Assembly (NCBI GenBank): GCA_031555935.1
Contig: JAVBTX010000006.1
Coordinates: 310,001 to 374,000, forward strand
DNA from: Roseburia_C sp031555935
GTDB taxonomy: Bacteria; Bacillota; Clostridia; Lachnospirales; Lachnospiraceae
DNA: 64,000 bases
Reading direction: 5' to 3'
Positions 42,926 through 52,019 of this stretch are shown piece after piece. Position numbers and translations under genes: made by a program. Under the pieces are notes generated by a model that was not told where the DNA came from, did no database searches, and saw only the letters and a list, made by a program, of their open reading frames with translations. Positions within the stretch are counted from its first letter, which is position 1. Every line of letters begins with the position of its first letter.

Positions 42926-44377
42926 TTAATATCCAATCATGTGGTTGTACAGATTCTCGTATTTTCCCTTTGAAGATGTCCATGAGAAATCACTGCTCAT
43001 ACCGCGGTCAATCATCTGATTCCACTGCCGCTTTTTATCAAAATAAACGCTCTTGGCATAATTGATGGTCTTTAGCATTTCTTCGCCATTGTAGTTCGTG
43101 AAGGAGAAACCATCGCCAGTATTCTCATATTCATTAAATGGAATAACGGTATCTTTCAGTCCGCCCGTTTCTCTAACAATTGGAACGGTTCCGTAGCGGA
43201 AGGATATCAACTGGGTCAGTCCACATGGTTCAAATGCCGATGGCATCAAGAATGCATCCGCTGATGCATATAGCTTATGTGCCAAGTCATCGGAATAGCA
43301 AATATTTGCCGATACTCGGTCACCGTATTTCCATGCATAGTGACGGAATGCATTTTCATACTGCGGGTCGCCGGTTCCAATGACAACAAACTGAGTATAG
43401 TCATCAACTAATCGTTCAATTACATAATTAATTAAATCCAATCCCTTTTGGTCTGTCAAACGGGAAATCAAACCAATCATAAATTTCTTTTTATCGACAG
43501 CAAGTCCTAAGTCCTGCTGAAGCTTCATCTTATTCTGAGCTTTCTTATTGCGGAAATTCTCTTTGTTGTAATTCACATAGATTTTATTATCGGTTTCGGG
43601 ATTGTAAACCCCATAGTCAATACCGTTAACAATTCCCTGCAAATCATAATGTCTCGCTGATAGCAAGCCATTTAAGCCTTCACCATATGCTTCGGTCTGT
43701 ATTTCGTTGGCATAGGTATCACTCACTGTCGTAATATAATCGGCATATACCAAACCACCTTTTAACATATTACCATCTTTTTTAAATTCTAATTTGTCTG
43801 GGGTAAATAACTCTTTCGGAAATCCCGACAAGCCCATCATTGTTTTTGGATCCCATACGCCCTGGAATTTCAGATTATGTATGGTCATAATTGTCTTCAT
43901 GCCCCAGAAGAACATATCACCTTGGAATTCATTCTTAAGATAAACCGGGATAAAACCAGTCTGCCAATCATGACAGTGAATCAAGTCTGGCTGAAAACCA
44001 ATCTGTGGCAGCATTGATAAAACAGCTTTGTCAAAGAAAATAAACTTCTCAATGTCATAGAGTAAATCACCATATGGCTGGAAACAATCAAAATATTCAC
44101 GGTTATCAATTAAATAGTAGGTAATGCCATCTAATTCATACTCTAACACGCCAACGTATTTGTTCTGCACCTGTGGTCCAGCATTCATGTAAAAATGTGT
44201 TACATAACGGAATTCATTCCGAAATGATTCTGGTATACAGGTATAGTTTGGGAGTACCACGCGGATATCCCAATATTCTTTATTAAACTCTTTTGGTAAT
44301 GCGCCGCAAACATCCGCTAATCCGCCAGTTTTAATAAATGGTACACATTCTGATGCTGCAAAAAGTATTTTTTTCAT
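42926..44377 (-). CDS. glgA: Glycogen (starch) synthase GlgA, GT5
   Basis: GlgA elongates alpha-1,4-glucan from ADP-glucose. The 483-residue product has the ADP-glucose motif FIKTGGLADVCGALPKEF (residues 14-31), a HDWQTGFIPVYLK motif, IGLISRLTDQKGLDLI and the C-terminal FEPCGLTQLISFRYGTVPIV. Length is normal. No glgB, glgC or glgP is next to it, so the other glycogen genes must lie elsewhere. The neighbour upstream is metY. Confidence 0.96.
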   Translation of the reverse strand: MKKILFAASECVPFIKTGGLADVCGALPKEFNKEYWDIRVVLPNYTCIPESFRNEFRYVTHFYMNAGPQVQNKYVGVLEYELDGITYYLIDNREYFDCFQPYGDLLYDIEKFIFFDKAVLSMLPQIGFQPDLIHCHDWQTGFIPVYLKNEFQGDMFFWGMKTIMTIHNLKFQGVWDPKTMMGLSGFPKELFTPDKLEFKKDGNMLKGGLVYADYITTVSDTYANEIQTEAYGEGLNGLLSARHYDLQGIVNGIDYGVYNPETDNKIYVNYNKENFRNKKAQNKMKLQQDLGLAVDKKKFMIGLISRLTDQKGLDLINYVIERLVDDYTQFVVIGTGDPQYENAFRHYAWKYGDRVSANICYSDDLAHKLYASADAFLMPSAFEPCGLTQLISFRYGTVPIVRETGGLKDTVIPFNEYENTGDGFSFTNYNGEEMLKTINYAKSVYFDKKRQWNQMIDRGMSSDFSWTSSKGKYENLYNHMIGY

Positions 44378-44409
44378 GGACTATGTCCCTCCTGATTTTA
44401 TTCTTACTT

Positions 44410-45690
44410 TTAGATTGTCTGTAATGCCTGCTCTAAATCGGCAATAATATCTTCTGCATGTTCGATGCCCACCGAAAAACGAATTAAATCTGGGGCAATT
44501 CCGGTCTCGCGTAACTGCTCGTCCGTCATCTGGCGATGGGTATGGCTTGCTGGATGCAAGACACATGTTCTGGCATCCGCTACATGCGTTACAATCGCGG
44601 CTAATTGAAGCTTATCCATAAATGCGATGGATTGCTCTCTGCCACCTTTTAAACCAAAGGAAATGACACCACAAGTTCCATTTGGCATGTATTTTTTCGC
44701 TAGGTCATAATACTTATTATCTGTTAAACCAGGATAATTCACCCAAGCAATTTTTTCATGACGCTGCAAGTATTCTGCTACCTTCTGCGCGTTTTCACAG
44801 TGTCTTTGTACTCTCAGATGCAAAGTCTCAAGGCCAACATTTAATAGAAATGCATTCTGCGGCGACTGAATTGAGCCTAAGTCTCGCATCAGTTGCGCAG
44901 TGGCTTTCATTATGTATGCCAGCTTACCAAACTTTTTTGCATAGGTAATACCATGATATGATTCATCCGGCTCAGTCAGACCAGGAAATTTGTCCGCATA
45001 CTGATTCCAGTCAAAATTACCACTGTCAACGATACAGCCGCCAACGCTCATTGCATGTCCATCCATGTATTTTGTGGTGGAGTGGGTTACGATATCTGCC
45101 CCCCATTCAAATGGCCGGCAATTCATCGGGGTCGGGAAGGTATTATCCAAAATCAATGGCACCCCATGTGCATGGGCAATCTTAGCCATTTTCTCGATAT
45201 CCAAAACAACCAACGCGGGATTTGACAAAGTCTCTGCCACAAGTGCTTTGGTGTTTGGCAAAAATGCGGCACTAATTTCTTCTGCTGATGCATCCGGGTC
45301 AATAAAGGTGCAGTCGATGCCCTGCTTTTTTAAGGTTGTTCCATACAAATTAAAGGTTCCACCATATAATGAATTAGACGCTACAATATGGTCGCCTGCC
45401 TCACAAATATTAAAGATAGCATAATAGTTTGCTGCCTGTCCGGAAGATGTCAGCATTGCAGCAACACCGCCCTCTAACTCGGCAATCTTAGATGCGACAA
45501 TATCATTGGTCGGATTTTGTAATCTGGTATAAAAATATCCACTCTCTTCTAAATCGAACAATCTGCCCATCTGGTCACTGTTGTCATACTTAAATGTGGT
45601 ACTCTGATAGATTGGCAGAACTCTTGGTTCGCCCTTTTTCGGTTTCCAGCCGGACTGGATACATTTTGTTTCAATCTTGTAGTCGCTCAT
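44410..45690 (-). CDS. metY: O-acetylhomoserine sulfhydrylase (MetY-type)
   Basis: This PLP enzyme makes homocysteine from O-acetylhomoserine and sulfide. The 426-residue product has YQSTTFKYDN, the PLP-phosphate loop MLTSSGQAANYYAI, the cofactor aspartate in LILDNTFPTP and the PLP lysine in THSTTKYMDGHAMSVGG. The C-terminus LIRFSVGIEHAEDIIADLEQ is typical. Length fits MetY rather than the shorter MetB/MetC. ATG at 45690 has AAGGAG eight bases upstream. No S-box or T-box is visible; a terminator of the preceding gene sits directly before it. Confidence 0.94.
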   Translation of the reverse strand: MSDYKIETKCIQSGWKPKKGEPRVLPIYQSTTFKYDNSDQMGRLFDLEESGYFYTRLQNPTNDIVASKIAELEGGVAAMLTSSGQAANYYAIFNICEAGDHIVASNSLYGGTFNLYGTTLKKQGIDCTFIDPDASAEEISAAFLPNTKALVAETLSNPALVVLDIEKMAKIAHAHGVPLILDNTFPTPMNCRPFEWGADIVTHSTTKYMDGHAMSVGGCIVDSGNFDWNQYADKFPGLTEPDESYHGITYAKKFGKLAYIMKATAQLMRDLGSIQSPQNAFLLNVGLETLHLRVQRHCENAQKVAEYLQRHEKIAWVNYPGLTDNKYYDLAKKYMPNGTCGVISFGLKGGREQSIAFMDKLQLAAIVTHVADARTCVLHPASHTHRQMTDEQLRETGIAPDLIRFSVGIEHAEDIIADLEQALQTI

Positions 45691-45710
45691 CTTCATTTCT
45701 CCTTAATTAT

Positions 45711-45754
45711 AAAAGAACCCTGCATTTACAACAGTTTCCTGTTATAAATGCAGG
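45711..45754 (-). terminator. Terminator after yebC
   Basis: CCTGCATTTA and TAAATGCAGG form a ten-base stem with a further AACAG/CTGTT stem inside, followed on the minus strand by GTTCTTTTA. It ends just before the metY ribosome site. Confidence 0.85.
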
Positions 45755-45760
45755 AAATAC

Positions 45761-46489
45761 TTATTCGTCCCAGTTGTGATAAACTTCCTGTACATCGTCT
45801 TCTTCATCCAATAAGTCCATGATTTTCTGAATCTTTGCAATATCAGCTTCATCTGTTAGCGTCACATAATTCTGTGGAATCATCGTCACTTCGGCACTTG
45901 CCATTACGATTTTCGCTTTCTCTAATGCTTCTCTAACTTCACTAAATGCTGCTGGCTCGGTTACGATTTCAAAACTGTCCTCTTCTTCCGCAAAATCTTC
46001 AGCACCGGCATCTAATGCCTGCATCATCAAATCATCGGCCTCCATATCACAGTCTTCTTTGGCTACAATAATCTGTCCTTTTTCATCAAACATATAAGAT
46101 ACACAGCCAGGTGTTCCAATACTACCGCCGCCCTTGGTAAATGCATTGCGGACATTCGCTGCGGTACGATTCTTATTATCCGTCAGTGTTTTTACAATAA
46201 TTGCTGTTCCACTTGGGCCATAACCCTCGTAAGTTGCTGACTCATAATTCACACTGCCAGCTTCTCCCGCAGCCTTTTTGATACCTCGGTCAATCGTATC
46301 ATTCGGCATATTATTTGCCTTCGCTTTGGCAATTACATCTCTTAACCGACTGTTATTGTCTGGGTCAGCACCGCCTTCTTTGACAGCAACCGCAATTTCC
46401 CTTCCAATCATCGTAAATATTTTTCCTTTTGCCGCATCGTTTTTCTCTTTTTTATGCTTAATATTGGCAAACTTGGAATGTCCTGACAT
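45761..46489 (-). CDS. yebC: YebC/PmpR family protein
   Basis: The 242-residue product begins SGHSKFANIKHKKEKNDAAK and has IGREIAVAVKEGGADPDNNS and EGYGPSGTAIIVKTLTDNKN, all diagnostic for the YebC family. Members act as DNA-binding regulators in some bacteria and, according to recent work, also relieve ribosome stalling at proline runs (TACO1 relatives). Three domains of normal length. It is followed by a strong terminator. Confidence 0.96.
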   Translation of the reverse strand: MSGHSKFANIKHKKEKNDAAKGKIFTMIGREIAVAVKEGGADPDNNSRLRDVIAKAKANNMPNDTIDRGIKKAAGEAGSVNYESATYEGYGPSGTAIIVKTLTDNKNRTAANVRNAFTKGGGSIGTPGCVSYMFDEKGQIIVAKEDCDMEADDLMMQALDAGAEDFAEEEDSFEIVTEPAAFSEVREALEKAKIVMASAEVTMIPQNYVTLTDEADIAKIQKIMDLLDEEDDVQEVYHNWDE

Positions 46490-46540
46490 AACAATTTCCT
46501 CTTTTCTATCTATTTCATTTGTACTCTATTTTAGCATTTA

Positions 46541-47440
46541 TTACGTGTCCTGACAAGCTGTATCCGCACTTGTATCCTCAACACTTTTGGGAATTACATG
46601 AACGGATTTAATCGTCCGGTCTTCCACCTGTAAGACATGAAATTCATAATTCTGATAATCCACCTGAAAAACCTCATGGTCCCCTGGTATTTTATCTATT
46701 TGGGAAACCAAAAAGCCATTTAAGGTATCATAATCTTCCGTATTCATTTCAATATCCAAAACCTCTGCCACTTCATCTAACGGTGCCATACCGCTCATAA
46801 TATAAGTGTCATCTGCCTGCACTTCAATCAGTAGATTTTCTTCGTCATGCTCATCAAAGATATTTCCGACAATTTCTTCCAAAATATCTTCCATTGCAAC
46901 AAGTCCGGCTGTCTGCCCATATTCATCCACCACAATTACCATGTGGGATTTTGCTGACTGCATCTCTTTAAAGAGCGTATTGATGTTCCGGGTCTCAGGG
47001 ATAAATTCCACTTCCCATACCAAACCACTAATCTCTTTGATTGGAACCTCCATCAACTCTTGTTTCTGACTATTGGTCAGCATCTCTTTTATATGTAACA
47101 CACCGGTTATATTATCAATATTATCCTGGTAAATTGGAAACCGCGAGAAACGGTTATCAATCATAAATTGCAGCGCTTCTTGAAAAGTACTGTTTCCATC
47201 CAGGGCCTTGATATTTTTTCGGTGTATCATAATATCCTTGGCTTCCTTGTCATCGAATTCAAATATATTATGAATCATTTGAGCTTCATCTTGATGGATT
47301 AAACCTTGTTCATGGCCTTCTTTTACCATCGAAATAATCTCTTCTTCGGTTACATCTTCTGTATTCACAAACGGAAGTTTCCCCAAAAATCGTTTCAAAA
47401 TATGCTTCTTTTCTATATTCGGACTCCCACCATCATCCAT
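46541..47440 (-). CDS. CBS-pair / CorC_HlyC domain protein
   Basis: The 299-residue product has a short N-terminal acidic helix region (with EEIISMVKEGHEQGLIHQDE, about residues 26-45), a CBS pair (about 65-190; KDIMIHRKNIKALDG and MVIVVDEYGQTAGLVAMEDI) and a CorC_HlyC domain (about 205-285; TYIMSGMAPLDEVAEVLDI). The membrane DUF21 domain of full-length relatives is missing, so it matches the cytosolic CorC-like branch, associated with Mg/Co export or tRNA metabolism. Function here is unknown. No obvious strong ribosome site. Confidence 0.88.
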   Translation of the reverse strand: MDDGGSPNIEKKHILKRFLGKLPFVNTEDVTEEEIISMVKEGHEQGLIHQDEAQMIHNIFEFDDKEAKDIMIHRKNIKALDGNSTFQEALQFMIDNRFSRFPIYQDNIDNITGVLHIKEMLTNSQKQELMEVPIKEISGLVWEVEFIPETRNINTLFKEMQSAKSHMVIVVDEYGQTAGLVAMEDILEEIVGNIFDEHDEENLLIEVQADDTYIMSGMAPLDEVAEVLDIEMNTEDYDTLNGFLVSQIDKIPGDHEVFQVDYQNYEFHVLQVEDRTIKSVHVIPKSVEDTSADTACQDT

Positions 47441-47505
47441 TGCTTCTTATACTTCCCTTCTTAACGTTTTTCTGAAATATAACATTTTAGGCATAATTAG
47501 TCAAG

Positions 47506-47853
47506 TTATGTATATAATTCCAAGCTGATTTGAAGTGCTTTATCCACTTTTCCTAAAATTTCGTTATCCAGATGACAAACTTTGTCTTTTAATCTTGTTT
47601 TATCAATTGTTCGTAATTGTTCCAATAAAATCACGGAATCTTTTACCATTGCGTACTTACGGCAATCAAGCTCCACATGGGTTGGCAGCTTTGCCTTATT
47701 CATCTGCGATGTAATGGCTGCACAAATCACGGTTGGACTGTGACGATTGCCGACATCATTTTGTATAATCAGTACCGGACGAATGCCTCCTTGTTCGGAG
47801 CCGACCACCGGCCTTAAATCTGCGTAATATACATCTCCACGTCTGATAATCAT
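47506..47853 (-). CDS. MazF/EndoA (PemK) family endoribonuclease toxin
   Basis: EndoA-type MazF cleaves single-stranded mRNA at short motifs. The 115-residue product begins IIRRGDVYYADLRPVVGSEQ and continues GGIRPVLIIQNDVGNRHSPT and ICAAITSQMNKAKLPTHVEL, very close to the Firmicute EndoA pattern with the catalytic Arg and Thr in place. In Bacillus it follows alr and the antitoxin gene ndoAI. Here alr is the neighbour, but only 66 bp separate the two genes and no antitoxin frame fits between them. Confidence 0.93.
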   Translation of the reverse strand: MIIRRGDVYYADLRPVVGSEQGGIRPVLIIQNDVGNRHSPTVICAAITSQMNKAKLPTHVELDCRKYAMVKDSVILLEQLRTIDKTRLKDKVCHLDNEILGKVDKALQISLELYT

Positions 47854-47919
47854 ATTCTCTTCACTCCATAAAAATCTGGTTATACCTTAAGTATTTCCAT
47901 TTTTATCGAGCGTATACCG

Positions 47920-49089
47920 TTATTCATCAAAATAATCTTTTGTTCCTATCACCTCACCCTGACTCAGATAGACACGAGGGATTCGTTTGCCGATATCACA
48001 AGCAAATTCGTAGTTAAATCGACCCGAGGTATCTCCCAACTCCTCCATTGTGATACAGTCATCTCCATCCCGGCCTAGCAGTGTCACTGTTGTTCCTACC
48101 AACACATCTGGAATGTCTGTTACATCAACCATAAATTGGTCCATGCAGACCCGGCCTAAAATCGGCGCGCGTTTTCCCTGAATTAAAACCACGCCTTTGC
48201 CCGAGAGACTTCTTGGATAACCATCGCCATATCCGACTGGAATGGTTGCCACTTTTGTGTCCTTCTTTGTCACAAAGGTTCCGCCGTAGCTGATTTCCCG
48301 CCCCGCTGGCAAAGTCTTTACATAGGTTACCTGACTTTTTAATTCCATCAACGGATGCAAATCCAGATTTTCTTTGTGTACCTCATCCGATGGCCATAGG
48401 CCATAGAGAATAATCCCTGCCCGAACAATATCCATATGAGTCTCTGGTGAATCGATAATTCCGGCACTGTTCGAACAATGGTGATACTGAAATGTTACCT
48501 TTCGCTCCTGACACAGCTTTATTATCTGGGCAAATTGCTGCATCTGCTCATGAGTCGTTGTTTTATCCGTTTCATCGGCTCTGGAAAAGTGTGTGAAGAT
48601 TCCTTCCAATACTATATTCGGCAACTGCCCAATCCGTTCCAGTTCGCAAGCTGTTTCTTCATTGACGGGGTACCCGAGACGACTCATTCCGGTATCTATT
48701 TTAATGTGAATACGACATTCTTTGTTCATTTTAACGGCAATATCAGAAAAGTTCTTTGCCATCTCATAAGAAATTACCGTTGGCTGAAAATCATTTGCCA
48801 CAATGGCCTCATACTGTTCCGCAAAAGAATATCCCAAAATGACAATTGGTTTTTTTACCTCATGACGTTTCAAAATCTGTGCTTCCTCGACCGTTGCCAC
48901 GCAAAAACCATGCAGGTATTCCAGTTGTTGAATCTGATGGGCAATTTCAACTGCACCATGACCATATCCGTCGGCTTTGATTACCGCCAAAATCTTTGTT
49001 TTATCACTTAAACGCTGGTGCATTTGTTCCATATTCCACTGCACTGCATCCAAATCTATGCTTGCATAAACTCTGCTATACTGCTTCAT
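47920..49089 (-). CDS. alr: Alanine racemase
   Basis: Alr makes D-alanine for peptidoglycan with PLP. The 389-residue product has the PLP lysine in ILAVIKADGYGHGAVEIA (about residue 38), GMSRLGYP, the catalytic tyrosine in TIPVGYGDGYPR and GRVCMDQFMVDVTD. Length is normal. GAGGGT lies before the ATG. It follows nnrE/nnrD with a short gap and precedes the MazF-type gene. Confidence 0.97.
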   Translation of the reverse strand: MKQYSRVYASIDLDAVQWNMEQMHQRLSDKTKILAVIKADGYGHGAVEIAHQIQQLEYLHGFCVATVEEAQILKRHEVKKPIVILGYSFAEQYEAIVANDFQPTVISYEMAKNFSDIAVKMNKECRIHIKIDTGMSRLGYPVNEETACELERIGQLPNIVLEGIFTHFSRADETDKTTTHEQMQQFAQIIKLCQERKVTFQYHHCSNSAGIIDSPETHMDIVRAGIILYGLWPSDEVHKENLDLHPLMELKSQVTYVKTLPAGREISYGGTFVTKKDTKVATIPVGYGDGYPRSLSGKGVVLIQGKRAPILGRVCMDQFMVDVTDIPDVLVGTTVTLLGRDGDDCITMEELGDTSGRFNYEFACDIGKRIPRVYLSQGEVIGTKDYFDE

Positions 49090-49114
49090 TTTTATACCCT
49101 CTATTTCGCTAATC

Positions 49115-50620
49115 TTACTGCCAAGCTAAATGTTCTATTATTGTCTCGGCCATTACACCATGTTTGCCGACCTTCTGTGATGCTTCATCACCAGCCATGC
49201 CATGCCAGAATACTCCTAGCGACGAAGCTATTTCGGGATGGATTCCCTGAGCCACGAGGCCGCCGATTATACCGGCGAGAACATCGCCACTGCCACCGGT
49301 TGCCATCCCATCGTTGCCCGATAAATTCAGATAGGTTCGGCCATATGGCACTGCCGTTACCGTTCTGGCATCCTTTAAGACACAGATTACATTATACTCT
49401 CTGGCAAATTCTTCCGCGGCACTAAAGCGATTTTCTTTGAGATAGGATACGGACAAACCGCTTAGTCTTGCCATTTCCCCCATATGCGGTGTGACAATCA
49501 TTTCAGTATGTGGTTTCAACAAAATCTGGGTATCCTCCGCAATTATATTAAGCGCATCCGCATCTGCCACCAGCGGAACAGCCGCATTTTTCAAGGTATT
49601 CTTTAGGATTGTGTGGGCATTTTCATCCGTTCCTAATCCTGGGCCAACGACAATCACATCTGCCCACGCCAAGGCGTCATTTAATTGCTGTAAATCAGCC
49701 TTTTTTCCTGAATAAGTGGTTAGAATTGCTTCTGGCAGCTTTGTCTGTAAAATGGTGCGGTTTTCTTCTGTGGTATAAATCCGCACCAGTCCACAACCAC
49801 TTTTATAGGCCGCCTTAGCTGTAAAATACGCAGCTCCCGCCATATTGATGGTGCCACCAATCACTAACACCTTGCCAAAGGTTCCTTTGTTGCCATCCGG
49901 TGCACGTTTTAATAATCCCGCTAAATCCGTTTTATTCAATGCCGATACTCCCGGTTTTTTATCCAGCCAGCTATGTTCTTCAATACCAATATCCGCAACC
50001 TGTACCTCACCAGCCCAGGATGCCCCCGGATTTAACACTAGTCCTAATTTTTGATAGCCAAAGGTTACCGTCGCATCTGCTCGAAATGCGGTTCCCATCA
50101 CCGCTCCGTTATCTGCTGAAATGCCCGATGGAATATCGACGGCCACCTTGTAACCAGATAATTCATTCATCTGCGTAATTAGCTCAAAGTAATTCCCCTC
50201 TAAATTCCGAGATACACCAATTCCCAGCAATGCATCTATGACAAGGGTATAATCCCGCCTTGAGATTTCACTTCCAATCACTAACTGAAGGTCCCCCTCA
50301 CTTCGCTCCGCCAAATATTTCTGACAAATTTCCAATTGTGCCTTGGTTTCTTTCGTCATCTTGCTTTTTTCGCCAGCCAAAACAATTTCTACTGTTATAT
50401 GTTGTAAATGTAGTAATCTGGCAATCGCCAGACCATCTCCGCCGTTATTTCCAGTGCCGCAGACAATTAATACCTTGCTGGTATCACAATTATTTTGCTC
50501 TAAATACGAGGCTACTTTTAAGGCCGCCCGCTCCATCAATACCATCGCTGGCATACCAAAATGGGTAATTGTATTATTGTCACAATATTTCATTTCTTTC
50601 GCATTTACAAGCCATTCCAT
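49115..50620 (-). CDS. nnrD: Bifunctional NAD(P)H-hydrate epimerase / ADP-dependent dehydratase
   Basis: This enzyme repairs hydrated NADH and NADPH. The N-terminal epimerase (NnrE/YjeF_N, about 1-215) has MPAMVLMERAALKVASYL and VCGTGNNGGDGLAIARLL; the C-terminal kinase-like dehydratase (NnrD/CARKD, about 225-500) has GKVLVIGGTINMAGAAYFTA, VVGPGLGTDENAH and NDGMATGGSGDVLAGIIGG. The ATG at 50620 has GGAGG seven bases upstream. A copy of a dispersed short motif lies in the epimerase part and encodes AERSEGD. A structured hairpin region precedes the gene. Confidence 0.95.
   Translation of the reverse strand: MEWLVNAKEMKYCDNNTITHFGMPAMVLMERAALKVASYLEQNNCDTSKVLIVCGTGNNGGDGLAIARLLHLQHITVEIVLAGEKSKMTKETKAQLEICQKYLAERSEGDLQLVIGSEISRRDYTLVIDALLGIGVSRNLEGNYFELITQMNELSGYKVAVDIPSGISADNGAVMGTAFRADATVTFGYQKLGLVLNPGASWAGEVQVADIGIEEHSWLDKKPGVSALNKTDLAGLLKRAPDGNKGTFGKVLVIGGTINMAGAAYFTAKAAYKSGCGLVRIYTTEENRTILQTKLPEAILTTYSGKKADLQQLNDALAWADVIVVGPGLGTDENAHTILKNTLKNAAVPLVADADALNIIAEDTQILLKPHTEMIVTPHMGEMARLSGLSVSYLKENRFSAAEEFAREYNVICVLKDARTVTAVPYGRTYLNLSGNDGMATGGSGDVLAGIIGGLVAQGIHPEIASSLGVFWHGMAGDEASQKVGKHGVMAETIIEHLAWQ
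50294..50312. repeat. Short dispersed motif copy 3 (inside nnrE/nnrD)
   Basis: The minus strand reads GGCGGAGCGAAGTGAGGGG, matching the core of the motif at 24455 and resembling the loop at 34786. It is in frame and gives the residues AERSEG within the epimerase domain, in a loop where family members differ in length. Confidence 0.5.
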
Positions 50621-50641
50621 ATTGTTTCCTCCCATTTAGAA

Positions 50642-50683
50642 ACAGGCGCTTTAAAAAAGCAGGCGCTTCTTTAAAGCGCCTGT
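50642..50683 (-). terminator. Three-segment alternative hairpin (terminator or attenuator) before nnrE/nnrD
   Basis: On the minus strand, segment 1 ACAGGCGCTTTAAA (50683-50670) can pair with segment 3 TTTAAAGCGCCTGT (50655-50642), giving 14 perfect base pairs. The middle segment GCGCCTG (50666-50660) can instead pair with segment 1, making a shorter hairpin followed directly by CTTTTTT, a classic terminator. The two folds exclude each other. It lies between the coiled-coil gene stop and the nnrE/nnrD ribosome site. Confidence 0.7.
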
Positions 50684-50695
50684 ATTCTTTCCCTA

Positions 50696-51325
50696 TTAGG
50701 TTTCTTTTTTCTTTTCTAAGCGCTCTTCAACATCTTCATAGTGTAAATCAAACAAATCAATAATCTGCGCCCCAAAGATATCATGCATATAAGAATATAT
50801 CTGCCGGCTATTGATTTCCCGATTCTGTTTCTTGATTATATTTTTTTTCAAATCCTTACGAACCTGCGTAATCCATTCTGAAATCTCATCCGCCTCTTGC
50901 AAATTCTGGCGTAGCTGCGCATAGCTATAGCTCATGCTCTCTAACATCAGCAATTCATTCTGTTGCTTGATTAATGGCGGCATGTCTAATAGCTCATCCT
51001 CGGCAATCTCGATTTTCTCATTTACCTCATCAATCAGACGACGATTGTCTTCTAAATTCTTTGCTTCTATTGAACCTTCTCCATTCGTGCCTTCCATATT
51101 AACAACGATATTCTCCATCAACTTTTTCTTAATGGCTTTTAATTCCTTAATATCATGATTAAACTGTCCCTGCTTGCGCAACGAAAGATTCAATTCTTCT
51201 TCCAGCTTTGCAATATGCTCTGGTTTGCCGCTTAAGGCAAATAATCGATGCCATTTCTGGTCGAGAACAACGATTGGGACTCTTTTTTCTCTTAATGCAC
51301 CTTGAAATTTATTATCATCACCCAT
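50696..51325 (-). CDS. Coiled-coil protein of unknown function
   Basis: The 209-residue product is strongly charged and mostly helical. Residues 12-30 (EKRVPIVVLDQKWHRLFAL) look like a short folded start; residues 35-75 and 85-170 have heptad-like Leu/Ile spacing with Lys/Glu between, and the C-terminus ends in a Glu/Lys-rich helix (YEDVEERLEKKKET). There is no signal peptide or membrane helix. I do not recognise a functional family; similar clostridial proteins are listed as hypothetical. AGAGGTG lies before the ATG. It follows rex on the same strand. Confidence 0.75.
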   Translation of the reverse strand: MGDDNKFQGALREKRVPIVVLDQKWHRLFALSGKPEHIAKLEEELNLSLRKQGQFNHDIKELKAIKKKLMENIVVNMEGTNGEGSIEAKNLEDNRRLIDEVNEKIEIAEDELLDMPPLIKQQNELLMLESMSYSYAQLRQNLQEADEISEWITQVRKDLKKNIIKKQNREINSRQIYSYMHDIFGAQIIDLFDLHYEDVEERLEKKKET

Positions 51326-51354
51326 ACAAACACCTCTGTATGCATTCTTTCCAT

Positions 51355-51984
51355 TTATTTGCTCTTGATGATGTTATACGATAACTGCATCAAGCTGTCT
51401 GACAAATGTACATTTTCCACCACAACATTTTCATCTAACAAATCCAAATCAACATGGGCAAAATTCCAAATTGCATGGACGCCCAATTTGACCAACTGAT
51501 TTGCCACTGCATCGGCTTTTGATTTTGGCATCGTCAAGGCCGCAATGTCAACGTCATGTTCGCTTAGAAATTCTTCAATGGTATCTAACATCATGATTGG
51601 AATGCCCCGAATGGTTTTTCCGCACAATGCTGGGTCAATATCAAAAAGTCCCACCGTGACAAAGCCTAATTTTTCAAACTTCATATAATTAGCAATTGCC
51701 TGACCAAGATTTCCAGCTCCTATTACGATAATATTGTGCTGTTCATCCAGCCCCATTATCTTACCGATTTCTTCATATAGGTACTTTACATTATAACCAT
51801 AACCTTGCTGACCAAACCCGCCAAAGTTGTTTAAATCCTGTCTGATCTGGGAGGCTGTGACTTTCATCCTGGCACTCAAATCATTCGATGAAATCCGCTC
51901 TACTCCTTCATCTATCAGCTCACCTAAGTAGCGATAATATCTGGGCATTCTGCGGATAACAGCTTGTGATATTTCCTTACTCAC
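51355..51984 (-). CDS. rex: Redox-sensing transcriptional repressor Rex
   Basis: Rex senses the NADH/NAD ratio and represses fermentation and respiration genes when NADH is low. The 209-residue product has an N-terminal winged helix (IPRYYRYL-type start RRMPRYYRYLGELIDEGVER and MKVTASQIRQDLNNFGGFGQ), the Rossmann motif IVIGAGNLGQAIANY and DIDPALCGKTIRGIPI, and a C-terminal domain-swap helix. The start is GTG behind GAGGAGG. A consensus promoter and a Rex-like site lie upstream, indicating autoregulation. Confidence 0.97.
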   Translation of the reverse strand: MSKEISQAVIRRMPRYYRYLGELIDEGVERISSNDLSARMKVTASQIRQDLNNFGGFGQQGYGYNVKYLYEEIGKIMGLDEQHNIIVIGAGNLGQAIANYMKFEKLGFVTVGLFDIDPALCGKTIRGIPIMMLDTIEEFLSEHDVDIAALTMPKSKADAVANQLVKLGVHAIWNFAHVDLDLLDENVVVENVHLSDSLMQLSYNIIKSK

Positions 51985-52019
51985 GCTTATATCCTCCTCA
52001 AGTTTAACTACTTAAAATA

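Noticed and set aside
42926..44377. Glycogen operon
   Set aside because: Only glgA is present; neighbours are unrelated, so no operon can be claimed.
45691..45760. S-box or T-box leader before metY
   Set aside because: The structured region is a simple terminator for yebC; no SAM or T-box motifs are seen and metY starts directly after it.
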